Below, piece by piece: positions 10,528 to 21,311 of a stretch of DNA of 64,000 nucleotides. Source of the stretch: Spirodela intermedia (taxonomy: Eukaryota; Streptophyta; Magnoliopsida; Alismatales; Araceae); NCBI GenBank assembly GCA_902729315.2, contig LR746269.1, positions 4,756,501 to 4,820,500 of the forward strand, given 5' to 3'. The notes beneath the pieces were generated by a model that saw only the letters and a program-made list of their open reading frames with translations, was not told the origin of the DNA and did not search any database. The stretch's first letter is position 1, and every line of letters starts with the position of its first letter. A program made the translations under genes and the position numbers.

Positions 10528-12086
10528 GTTAATAATTAGTCAATAATATAGTTTTAGCCTTAACTCATGATAAATAGACTTATATTTGTGTTAAAGTGTG
10601 AAAAGTGGTTTTCAATTGATTAATGTGAATTTTTAGGTAATTATGTGATTTTACATGAATTTATATGATTTTTACAGTCTTGCTTTTGAGATCAATGAAG
10701 AAAAAGAAATAAAAATAAGACAAAATGAGGGGGGGACCCGCCGGCCAGCCGGGCCCGCAAGCGGGTCGGAAGCTCAGTCGGGGAGTAGCCGCGAGCAGGG
10801 GCTCGAGCGGCTTGGACCGATAGGGGCACGTGTGCGCCACTCCCCTTCCACGTCACCGGTGGCCAGCCGACTATGGGGCGAGTGGTCGTACACGCGAGAG
10901 AAGGAACTTTATTGCTTAAAAATGTAACATTACTATATATTCGCCCAAAAAATCGGCGCCCAACTGGTGCGGGTTCGAATCCTCCTAGAGTCAAAATTCA
11001 TATATTTTTATCTGATTATCGCGACTTTCCTACAGATCGCCAGTGAAGGATTAAGCAACGAGAATCGCTGGATCATCGGCGAAAATCTCGTCAACGTGAT
11101 TCGCGGAGCATTGCTACTAAAATTGCTGAACGATTCGCGATAAAAGGATCGCGAATCCATCAAGTAAATCATCTCTGATTGATCGACGAACAAGCCGTCG
11201 TCGAGAAGAGGACGATCTGCTGGGAGATGAGTCGCCACCTCCTGAGAGCATACCAGATGCGATGAAGAGCCTCCTCTTGCTGCGTAGACCTGAGGATGAA
11301 GCTCCCTGACACGCGCCCCACCTCCATCCAGCTCCTCTCCGTCAGGTGACAGCCGCCGGAGAGCCGCAAAGTCGCTGTTTTTCCGCTCCGCCGAGTGACA
11401 GCCGCCAGAGACGATTCGACGACCCATTTCATTAAAGACTTCGCGAGAAAATCTAGAGATTGCCCACGTCGTCTTTGTCCAAGGAGAGCCTTCAAGGCTG
11501 TGGACACTGCACGACGATCCTCCTGAACGCTTAGGATTCCGGTGCATCACCGACGCATCGCCGTCGCGACGCCGGAACTCTATTTTCCTACTTTCAACTT
11601 AATTTCCGTTTCATTTAGTGATAATTTATTGATTTTAAATTTACCAACATATACTTCATTTCATTACGATTCTTCCGTCTTTTACAGATCTTAATTTGAT
11701 CAATTAAATCGTTTGTAATCGCTTACGTAAGAATCGCCAGGCAGAACTCTATTTCCGCCCAATTCATGTTCGCCGGGCGCTGACATCATCCTGACGCCCA
11801 CACCCTTATTTCCTTTTTTTGTGAATTTAAAATATATTTCCTTTTCATTTCTTAGTATAAAATTCATATAAAATATTATTCTCTGAGGAAAATTTTGAAT
11901 AATTACCAGATATTATATTACATCCCTATGATCGACCTGGAAAATTACTGCTATTTTTGGAAGTTTTATTGAATTATAATTGATATATTTGTTCAGAAAT
12001 ACTTCTAAATATCCGAAAATTTATATTTCCTAGTTTTATAAATTTTATATTTGCGTGATTTAATATACAATGACTAAGTCACGTCA
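10506..12086 (+). repeat. 3' LTR of P1
   Basis: 1581 bp, same ends as the 5' LTR. TATA-like CTATATATT near 10932. The segment between the hairpin and the GGTTCGAATCC motif is deleted relative to the 5' LTR. It is preceded directly by ORF2 coding sequence instead of a polypurine tract. Confidence 0.92.
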
Positions 12087-13337
12087 AGGAGGAAGGGAAG
12101 AATACATCAGTAAAGTAAGAGAAAATGAAGATCTCCTCCCATCTATGAGAGGAAGAGATAGTGAAAGGGAAAATGAGAAATAACAAAAACACATTGAAAA
12201 ATCAAAAACTAAAGATTCTGAAATATTGTACAAAATGAGGGGAATGATTTCATTCCTATCATATAGTAAAACAGTGAAGAGAGAAGAGAGGAATTAGCTC
12301 CGAGAAATGAAAATGTGGAGAGAGAGAGAGAGATAGAGAGCTTGGGAGAAAGTATCCTATGAGTGTGTGAAATATCTAAAGAAAAATGGCAGCTGTAGAG
12401 GATGCAATGACCTTGGGGAGGTTGATGAATGAATAAAGACCAAATTGCCTCTTTCTTATAGCCAAAATTTCCTTTTTTATCCTTAATATGGACAAGTAGT
12501 TGTCTCAAAAATTCTTACAAATACAAATATAATTAGAATTTTTAAAAAAATAAATTAATATTTATATACAAGGTCTTATTTGCATGTTATTTCTTCATGA
12601 CATCATGATAAAAATACACACTTTTATCTTATCTTTTTTAATTTTAAGTTCTTTGAACCTAATTTTCTACATGAAGGTAATTTGGAGCATTTGTAATGAA
12701 CATAAAAGGGCAGGTTAGTGCCTTGATGTCCAGAATTGCACAATAGATTTATGAAATCTATTGTGCAAGAGATTCAGATTCTGTGAAGTTCAATCACATA
12801 TCTTTGGTTGATAATAAGGGTAAGAATAATTGTAAAGTACAGATCGAAAAGCTGAACTATTATAATTTTCTATGTATAACACTTTGGCATAACTAAGTGA
12901 GTAGACCCAATTAAGTCCATTGGTGTGTTAATCTGGGGACTCATTGAGGTATACTATGTCAACCCACTATTTGAACTTCGTACTCAAATAAAACCCCATG
13001 AGGACTTTCCAATAGTCTAAAATGAGTGATGGATATGAGTTAATGCCTTCAAATGCCACCATTTACTTCGCTCCCCAAGAGAAGATACAAATCCCTTTAA
13101 AAGCATTATTAATTGGTACACAAGGAAATTGTTATTTTGAAGAATAATTAAAATATATTCTCTTAACATTACAACTAATATTTTCCAGCACAAAGGTTTG
13201 TCAAGAAACATTTCAAATATACATAGGAATGCTCCATTATCAAATTCCATTTAGTATCAAGAAATAAAATACACTCGCTACTATCAAGGGATGGTTCATA
13301 AGTGGCTATAAAATTTAAATCTCATCTGAATGTAACC
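12087..13337. other. Intergenic; continues the purine-rich flank, then AT-rich
   Basis: Begins with the right TSD of P1 and GA-rich DNA up to about 12360. A perfect short inverted repeat, ATAGATTTatgAAATCTAT, lies near 12744. No gene is recognised. Confidence 0.6.
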
Positions 13338-14133
13338 GAATAAGTCTTCATTATCATGAGTTAATAATTAATAAATAGTATATTTTTAGTTTTAACTCAT
13401 GATAAATAGAATTATATTTATGTTAAATTATGAAAAAATATTTTTAATTAGTTAATATATTTTTTAGTTAATTATATGATTTTATGTAAATTTATATAAT
13501 TTTTATAATCCTACTTTTGAGATAAATAAAGAAAAATAAAATAAAATAAAAAGATAGAAAAAGCGGACCCACTAGCCAGCCAAGCCTGCAAGAGAGTTGA
13601 AAGCACAGTTAAGTAGAGTCACAGGTAGGGGCTCAAGTGGCTAAGGATAGACCGATAGAGGGCACATGTGCGTCACTCTCCTTCCATGTCACTAGTGGCC
13701 AGTCGGGCATGGGGTAAAGAGTGGTCGTACACATGCGAGAAAGGGACTCATTGATTCCTAAATCTTGTATTACTATATATTCATCTCAAAATATGATGTA
13801 CAATTAATGTGGGACTAAACCCCGGTTTCACCTTCTCATGATGGTTTTTTTATTTTTGTACCTCAAATGCCCCTTATTTATCAAAAGGAGGTATCTTGAT
13901 GACATTACTTTATAAGGGTATTTTTATATGTATTTTACTCTCTCTCATGTAGGCAAGCGACTAGAGAGGGATTGAATCTTACTAGAGCTAAAACTCATAT
14001 TTTTATTTAATTAAATCACAATTTTTCAATAGATGCTAATGAATGATTAAGCCACCATAATTACTCAATCATCAACAAAAATCTCTTCAACATAATTCGC
14101 TAAGTATCGTTACTAAAATTGTTGAAAGATTCA
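13338..14133 (+). repeat. LTR F (plus, old subfamily), broken by E
   Basis: Starts AATAAGTCTTCATTATC (TG lost) and follows the family LTR through its middle to GAAAGATTCA, where the inverted LTR E begins. It carries the extra segment of about 130 bp (about 13831-13960) that marks the old LTR subfamily. The rest of this LTR is not found nearby, so sequence was lost after or during the E event. Confidence 0.8.
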
Positions 14134-14337
14134 TGACGTGACTTAGTCGTTGTATATTAAATCACGCAAATATAAAATTTATAAAACTAGAAAATACGAA
14201 TTTTCGGATATTTAGAAGTATTTCTGAACAAATATATCAATTATAATTCCATAAAAGTTCCAAAAATAGCGGTAATTTTCCAAGTCGATCACAGGGATGT
14301 AATATAATATATGGTAATTATTTAGAATTTTCTTCAA
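14134..14337 (-). repeat. LTR E (minus), 3'-terminal piece
   Basis: Starts TGACGTGACTTAGTCG, the reverse complement of the family LTR end, and follows it for about 204 bp up to TTCTTCAA, where LTR D begins with TGACATTCC. The LTR resumes at 30695, some 600 bp further into the LTR, so host sequence was lost around D. Confidence 0.82.
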
Positions 14338-14491
14338 TGACATTCCACCTCCGCGATGACGACGAGCTCAAGCTCACCCTTATCTTTCTTTGTATTTTCA
14401 CTTTGACTTGTTGGGCCTCGCGTTTGTGTGTTAGCGAGCCCAATTCTATGTGTGTATGTTGTTGTTTGTGTCTCCCTTTCTTTAGGGTTTT

Positions 14492-14517
14492 ATTGGGTCT
14501 CTCTTTTGAGACCCAAT
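14492..14517. repeat. Perfect hairpin in LTR D
   Basis: ATTGGGTCTC and GAGACCCAAT pair over 10 bp around a 6-base loop. A related hairpin (CTTATTGGG/CCCAATAAG) lies at 14645-14677. Confidence 0.85.
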
Positions 14518-16029
14518 TAAAACCCCTAAGGGGGGGGACCTATGTTTCTTTCCTTTTGGGCCTCTTTTGGGGCTTATTTGGGTCTTTATTTGAGGCCCAC
14601 TTAAGCACCGTACAAGGGCCCTCCTCTTTCTCCTTTTAGGGGAGCTTATTGGGTCTCTCTTTTAGAGGCCCAATAAGCCCCTTTTGTAGCCTTTTTGTGA
14701 CTTATGGGCTTGAGGGCCTCAAGTGGGCCCACCTCCCCTTAGCCCACTTGTGGGCCCTATATAAGGGGAGGTAGGACCCCCCTCAACCAGAAGCGCCGAA
14801 TTTTGTGAAAGATTATCGTTTGTGAGTTACCTTCTTCATGACCTAGGATAGGGAGGGAAGGAGGGAGAGGAAGGCTGTTGATACCCTTTGAGGACTTCGT
14901 TCATCGTGAGGCTGCTGCTTGAGAAGTCCCGCCGCCGCCTGAGACCAACTTCCGCCACCAGACATCTTCATTGTCGCCTGTGAGATTGCCCCCGTCACCA
15001 GACGAAACGGTCACGATTGCCACTGCAACCGCCGCTGCCTCTGCTGGAACCCCATCACGCCGTCGTGACGAAAGGGGCTTGCTTCGCCTCCCTATGAGCC
15101 GTCGCTGAGCACTCTGCCGGGGTCTCTTGACTCCTAGTTCGACTATCGCCTCTTCCTTCAAAACTCCACCATAAACTCGCCGGAGCCGTCATCCGCCACT
15201 CCGCCCAGTCGTTAGCCGTTCGTCGACGAAAGCCTACCTGCCACCGACGTCGGGAGAGACCCTGCAGCCGTGCCGACGAGCCAGATCTAGTCCAAGCTCC
15301 TCATAGGCCCCCGCCGGAGTTTCCTGACAATCCGCCGCCGTCGCGCCGTTTCTGCGCCGCCTAGACCAGGAGGGCTCAGCCCTCCCTGGTATCGTCGGCC
15401 TGGATCGTCTCCTTCCTCTGCTCCACTTCTCGGCACCGCCAGAGAAGGCCGATCCTTCCGGCGACGGTTGGGCTTCCGTCCAACCACCGACGCTCGGCAT
15501 TCTTGCCGAAGCGCCGCCGCCGCACGTGCCCCGTGTGCTGGCTCCTACGGCCCGCACGCCCACCCAGAGCCACCGCCCACGTGCCCCGAGGCACGCCGCG
15601 CGGCTTGCCGCGTGTGCCCGCTAGCGTGCCCTTCAGCCCACTAGTAGGCCCATGCCCGCGCCGACCGCGCCACGCCTTACAACAACGACTACTGCGACTC
15701 TCGACCAGAACCGACCGTCGACGCTGAGCATCGCTCTTCACCGGACGTCTTTGCTTACGTCGAGTCTCCACTCCGTCATGACCCGCCGGGCTACACAGCC
15801 CCGAAGGTTAGCTCCGTACCCCTTCTTACTTAAGTTTAATTATCTTTTGAAGGGTTTTCTCCGCTCATTTCCACCGTCATTAGGAGAACGTAGACAAGAT
15901 AGGACAGGTTATAGGATCGTGACTTCTGACGTTGCGTCAGACTCGTCACCATTTGTGAGCTATAGCCCTAGGCTACTTCACGACGACCGTTCCGCCGTTT
16001 GTCCGGACGTGGACCAAGAGGGTCTCATA

Positions 16030-16034
16030 CTTAC
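16030..16034. other. TSD of A (CTTAC), left copy
   Basis: CTTAC, identical to 30501-30505, proving that the two distant LTRs belong to one insertion. Confidence 0.9.
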
Positions 16035-17648
16035 TGACGTGACTTAGTCGTTGTATATTAACTCACACAAATCTAAAATTTATAAAACTAGAAAATATGA
16101 TTTTTCAGATATTTAGAAGTATTTCTGAACAAATATATCAATTATAATTCAATAAAACTTCAAAAAATAGTGGTAATTTTCTAGGTTGATCATAGGGATG
16201 TAATATAATATCTGGTAAATATTCAGAATTTTCCTCAAAGAATACTATTTTCTATGAATTTTATACTAGTAAATGAAAGGAAATATATTTAAAATTCACG
16301 AAAAAGGGAAATAAGGGTGCAGACATCAGGATGACATCAGCACCCGGCAAACACGAATTGGGCAGAAACAGAGTTCCACCCGGTAATTCTTACGTAAGCG
16401 ATTACAAACGATTTAATTGATCAAATTAAGATCTGTAATAGTCAGAAGAATCGTAATGAAATGGAGTATATCTTGGTAAATTTAAAATCAACAAATTATC
16501 ACTAAAAGAATCGAAAATTAAGTTGAAAGCAAGAAAACAGAGTTCCAACATCACGGCGGCGATGCATCAGCGATGCACCAAAATTCTGAGCGTTCGGGAG
16601 GATAGTCGTGTAGTGTCCACGGCCTTGAAGGCTCTCCTTAGACAAGGACGATGTGGGCAATCTCTAGATCTCCTTGCAAAGTCTAGAGATCAATGGAATG
16701 GGTCGTCGAATCGTCTCCGGCGACTGTCACCCGGCAGAGTAGAAAAACAGCGACTTTGCAGCTCTCTGGCGGCTGTCACCCGACGGAAAGGAGCTGGATG
16801 GAGGTGGGGCGCGTGTCAGGGAACTTCATCCTCAGGTCCGCACAGCAAGAGGAGGCTCTTCATCGCATCTGGTACGCTCTCAAGAGGTGGTAACTCGTCT
16901 CCCGGTGAATCGTCCTCTTCCCGACGATGGCTTGTTCGTCGATCAATCGAAGATGCTTTACTCGATGGATTCGCGATCCTTTTATCGCGAATCGTTCAGC
17001 AATTTTAGTAACAATGCTCCATGAATCGTGTTGACGAGATTTTCACCGATGATCTAGTGATTCTAGTTGCTTAGTCCTTCACTGGCGATCTGCAGGAAAG
17101 TCGCAATAATCAGATAAAAATATGAATTTTGGCTCTGAGAGGATTTAAACCCGCGCCAGTTGCCCGCCCCTTCTGGGGAAGATGACGCGGGTTTAGTCCC
17201 ACATCAATTGAGCGCTGAATTTTCGGGCGAATATATAGTAATGTTAGATCTCTAAGCAAGTCCCTTTCTCGAACGTGTACAACCACTCCTTGCCCCACAG
17301 CCGGCTGGCCACCGGTGATGTGGAAGGGGAGTGGCACACACGTGCCCTATCAGTCCAAACCGTTCAAGCCCCTGCTTGCGGCTCCTCCCTGACTGCGCTT
17401 CCGACCCGCTTGGGGGCCCGGCTGGCCGGCGGATCCCCTCCATTTTGTAATATTTTTATTTTTATTTCTTTTTCTCAAAAGTAAGACTGTAAAAATCATA
17501 TAAAATCACATAATTACCTAAAAATTCACGTTACTCAACTGAAAACCACTTTTCACACTTTAACACAAATATAAGTCTATTTATCATGAGTTAAGGCTAA
17601 AACTATATTATTTACTAATTATTAACTCATGATAATGAAGACTTATCA
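16035..17648 (-). repeat. 3' LTR of A
   Basis: 1614 bp, short LTR subfamily, TGATAAGT at 17648 to GTCACGTCA at 16035 on the minus strand. Almost the same length as its 5' partner (1615 bp). The tRNA-like motif is decayed here (GGTTTAAATCC on the minus strand near 17142). Confidence 0.9.
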
Positions 17649-17663
17649 CACCCCCCAACTTAA
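17649..17663 (-). other. Terminal polypurine tract of A
   Basis: On the minus strand TAAGTTGGGGGGTG directly precedes the LTR start. It is preceded by AAGGGACTAGCAATG, as in element 1. Confidence 0.85.
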
Positions 17664-19237
17664 ATCATTGCTAGTCCCTTAGCAATGGAATTACGAAAAT
17701 AAAAATTTACAAATCTCAAACATCATATTCCAATACATAAAAAAATACAATTAGAAATGATGCACCTTTAGATACTTTGGACTCTTATATCAAGTATTTA
17801 AGAATGATGTCAAACACTTCAATGTTTAAGCACTCTTTGGAATAACAATCTAGAATTCACTTCTTCTATTCACATCTTTATCACTTCTTCACTCATAGAT
17901 ATATTTACAAGATGTTCCAATTATCAATACTCATCCAAGAATAATATTGATCCTACATTTCCATTTTTTCATGGCTTGATTTTTGAAGTTTGCACTATAT
18001 TTCTTCCTTCTTTTTTTTTTTATATATATATAGTGGATAAGTAGCTTTTCTTGTAGACAAATTTTGACAATAAGAATGATGTCTCACACCCTCCATGTGT
18101 ACTCTTCATTTTCAGGGCTTTCACTTTATCCACTTATTTTGTAGCAAGTGTTTTTCTATACACGATTTTCGACAATAAGAATGATGTCTCACACCCTCCA
18201 TGTGTACTCTTCGTTTCTAGATTTTTCACATTACTCTCTCTTTTTTTTTCGAAATAAGTGATTTCTCCTCACAAGTCCTATAGATCAGGGTGCAAAAATC
18301 TCTATTAAACTCAAATGATCAATCAAATTTTCACACCAAGTAAATACTATCCATCAAGATCATGAAGTGAAAATCTGTAAAATCAAATTCATGTTATCTA
18401 TCATGTATCCAAGGAGTATTCCAACATTTCATGCTACTAGATCATTCTTTTGACTTAATAATAATCTTCCTAGTATCTTTTGGTATCAATCAATCTAATT
18501 GATTTAATTTTTCATGCATGCAATATGATGTAAGAAATTTATAAATTAGATAGTTCTGATAGTTCTGTTTTCTATTTTCAGTTTTATTTTTAGCAACAAT
18601 AAATTTGTCAAAAATAAATCAAAACTATCCTCTTTATAGCTGTAATTTTGAATTTTAGTAATATATGTCTAGGGGATTGAAATGTGAGAAAAGGGTCTCT
18701 AGAATTTCAAATTTTGAGCTGATTTTTGTCTGCTATTTTTGACAATCTGTTATTCCTGACAGAAAATCAGAAAATAGATGTTGCAGTTTTTTCGAATTTT
18801 ATTTTATTTTTTAATTTTTCAGTTGCTGTTCTAATGCAAACACATCTTCTTAATCGTCCTACAGCATAAATTAATGATGAATACTTCACCCCCCAACTTA
18901 AAAAATGACATTGTCCTCAAAGACACAGAAAAATTGAAACAGAATGTCCTCAAGTCAAGCATGCATATATACAGAATTATGCATATATGATCAGTTTGTA
19001 AGTAGTACAAGATGGCGATAAAGCTCAGAAAGACATCACCTCAACCTTGTTTTTAATTTTTCACTTCATCTTACACTCCTCCTCATACACTTTTTTGAAA
19101 AAACAAATACAGAAGTAAGTATTGCAAAATTTTAAGAAAAACAGAGCTTAGAAAAAATCAAATAGAATGAAATAAAAACCATGGGTTGCCTCCCATGCAG
19201 CCTTGAATTTAATGTCTTCAGTTGGACAGCTCTTAGA
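17664..19237 (-). other. 3' leader of A with second polypurine tract and direct repeat
   Basis: About 1.6 kb, non-coding. From ORF2 onward it holds the Athila hallmark GGGAGGCAACCCATGG (near 19184), an internal polypurine tract (18887-18902), then two copies about 103 bp apart of a motif of about 42 bp containing GTACACATGGAGGGTGTG (18066-18112 and 18169-18215). The same arrangement is found in G and I. Confidence 0.8.
18887..18902 (-). other. Internal polypurine tract of A
   Basis: TTTAAGTTGGGGGGTG on the minus strand, the same core as the terminal tract but 1.24 kb from the LTR, preceded by GAGGACAATGTCATT. It could prime a second plus strand. Confidence 0.6.
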
Positions 19238-20270
19238 TCATATAAGATGATCTATGGCCATCAAAATATATTTGTATCCCAAGGTAAGTTTCATGATATT
19301 CTTTTTCAGATTTAGCATAAATTCATATACTTCATATATATACCTTGACATACTCTCAGCCAAAACAAAATGGAAATCAACAAAGTTTCCCCAAAAATAT
19401 TATTTCCATTTTGAAAAGAATCTTTCCTTATTTCTCTCTTGTTTTGTAAGGCTCTCATTCATTAATAAATACTTTCTATTAATAGACCATAAAATGTGAT
19501 CAGGCCATATAATTTTCAAATTAGCTCTTACCCAATCTAGAATTTTTTTCATCTAAATTTATATCTCTAATTCTTCCACTCACCCATTTCTTAATGTGTT
19601 CTTTTATCTGCATAATCTTCCCCTGCTCCATTATATCTTCCATACATATTTATTCAATTTGCGAGGAGTGAAATATTTCAAGCTTAGAAATAATTCTAAT
19701 GGGTTGTGGGTTTTGAAGGATGGAAGGATTGTCTTCTTTAATCTCAGATCTAATGAATTCAGTCAAATTCAAATTTTCTCCTCCAAAATTATCTCTATAT
19801 TCATATTCATTATTTTTGTTTCTCCCCATTAGTTGAATTAACTCTTTTTCTAGTTTTTCGTTTCTCAACTCATCAAATTCTTCATCCCAAGAGCTATCTT
19901 TTAATTTCGATATATGATATACATCATCATCCTCACTATCAACATCTATGGCTGCAAAAGTATGATTAGATTTATTAATTTTGTCTCCTACATCTCCCAA
20001 ATCAACTGATTTTTCCTCACTTGAAATATGTTTTTCTTCATTTTTGTCCTTACTCTCTTCTACTAAAATTTGGATGATTCTTCCATGATCAGATGTTGTC
20101 TTTTCATCTAAGGGCTCTTTCTCCTCATCATCCTCACTATATTCATTCATCAATTGTGAGCAATAAATGATTTTATTCAAATTTTCTGCTACTATATTTT
20201 CAGCCTTAATATTCTCATTTACTTCTAATGGCTCATCAATTTCTTCTAATAATTAGAAATAAGGATCAGG
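19238..20270 (-). pseudogene. ORF2 of A (premature stop)
   Basis: Second copy of the unknown ORF2. From NKIIYCSQLMNEYSED near 20180 it is collinear with P1's copy, including the acidic first half, ELIQLMGRNKNNEYEYRD and PQPIRIISKLEIFHS. A CAA-to-TAA change stops it at about 19650 (after SSQIE). The continuation can be followed to the natural end KYILMAIDH and a TGA at 19240-19238, which P1 lacks. A small in-frame length difference separates A and P1 in the acidic region, as expected of a protein-coding past. Confidence 0.78.
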
Positions 20271-20289
20271 TAAAATATTCTCACTCAAT

Positions 20290-21306
20290 GTATTCACTGT
20301 CCTAACATTTTCATTTCGTGGGTTTTTTTCTAAATTTATCCAGCTAGACTCTCCTTGTTGAAATCCTACTGCTGGACGGTTCCCTAGATTTTCTATGGGC
20401 TGACTAGGTAGCTGTCCCTCTTCTCTCTTATTCCCAAGAGCCTCTATAATTTGCTTCTAGTGCAGCATCATTTGATTCATAGTTTGTTGCATCATTTGGC
20501 TCATTTGCTGCATCATTTCCATAGTATCAAGTTGGGTTTGAGAGGGCTGATTTTTCTGAAATCTGTGTTCCTATTTTGGACGAAATTCAAAATTTGAATT
20601 GGATCTAAGTGCTTCTGGATTTTGAATATTATTTGAGTTTCTCCACGAAAAATTATTCCCCCAATTAGGATTATAAGAATTAGAAAAATATTTCCTATTT
20701 TTACTAAAATCGTGGGGTACCTGCACTTGTTCTTGCTTAGGATGATATTGAAATTCGAAATGATCATTTTCATCATACATAGGACAAGCACTATATGCAT
20801 TCAATTGAAGGTTAAGAGGCTTTCTAATATTCTCAATAAGTAAATAAAGTTTTTCTAATCTTTGATTAATCTAATTAACCTCATTTCTAAATTTAGAATC
20901 ATCATTATGATGTAATTCATAAATTCCTCTCTTCTTATCCCTGTCATATAATTCAAAAAAGGCTTGATCTCTAGAATTTTCACTTAAATTCTCATAAAGA
21001 CTGTAAATCTCATCAGGGGTTTTCTCCATAAAAGCTCTTCCACATATAGAATCAACCATATCTCTATGTTATTCTAATAATCCATCATAAAAAAATATAT
21101 TGAGCTGCCACTTGGGTATAGCATGATGAGGATACTTTCTAAGTAAATCTTTGAATATTTTCCATGTCTCATGTAAAGTTTCTCCTAGTCTTTGAGAAAA
21201 ACTCCATATATGTTTTCTCATATTTTGAGTTTTACCTAAAGGATAAAATTTTCAAAGAAAGGCCTGTTCTATGTCTTTCTAGCTACTTAATTATCTATCT
21301 AATGTA
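20290..21306 (-). pseudogene. gag of A, C-terminal two thirds
   Basis: Continues gag after the B insertion: starts at TACATTAG beside the right TSD copy of B, reads through DSICGRAFMEKTPDEIYSLY, SYNPNWGNNFSWR and the Met/Gln-rich stretch, with stops (for example near 20870) and a frameshift near 20640 as in P1. It joins collinearly to 28259-28662. Confidence 0.85.
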
Positions 21307-21311
21307 AATAG

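Larger units (their letters stand above)
6244..12086 (+). mobile_element. P1: non-autonomous gag-ORF2 LTR retrotransposon, both LTRs, TSD AGGAG
   Basis: A complete integrated unit of 5843 bp: 5' LTR (6244-7879), primer site (7885-7902), gag relic (8083-9461), ORF2 (9559-10527) and 3' LTR (10506-12086). It is flanked by the perfect 5-bp duplication AGGAG at 6239-6243 and 12087-12091. No protease, RT, RNase H or integrase is present. Comparison with A and I shows that the end of ORF2, the roughly 1.6-kb 3' leader and the polypurine tract are missing: ORF2 runs straight into the LTR at 10506. Movement of its lineage would have needed enzymes supplied by a relative such as B. Confidence 0.92.
14338..16034 (+). 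repeat. LTR D, GC-rich solo LTR of another family, left part
   Basis: From TGACATTCC at 14338; it continues at 30501 after element A and ends CTACATCA at 30694, about 1.9 kb in all. It has a TATA-like CTATATAAGG near 14757, two perfect hairpins (14492-14517, 14645-14677), and a GC-rich leader (14900-15830) reminiscent of long chromovirus-type LTRs. It has TG...CA ends exactly at the breaks in E, but the 5-bp flanks (TTCAA, AGGTT) do not match. Family assignment is not possible by eye. Orientation is inferred from the TATA box. Confidence 0.65.

Noticed and set aside
15234-16047. Several Arg/Pro-rich open frames around 15.2-16.0 kb
   Set aside because: Overlapping frames on both strands in GC-rich DNA lack stops by composition. 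The segment lies within LTR D between TG...CA ends and shows no domain.
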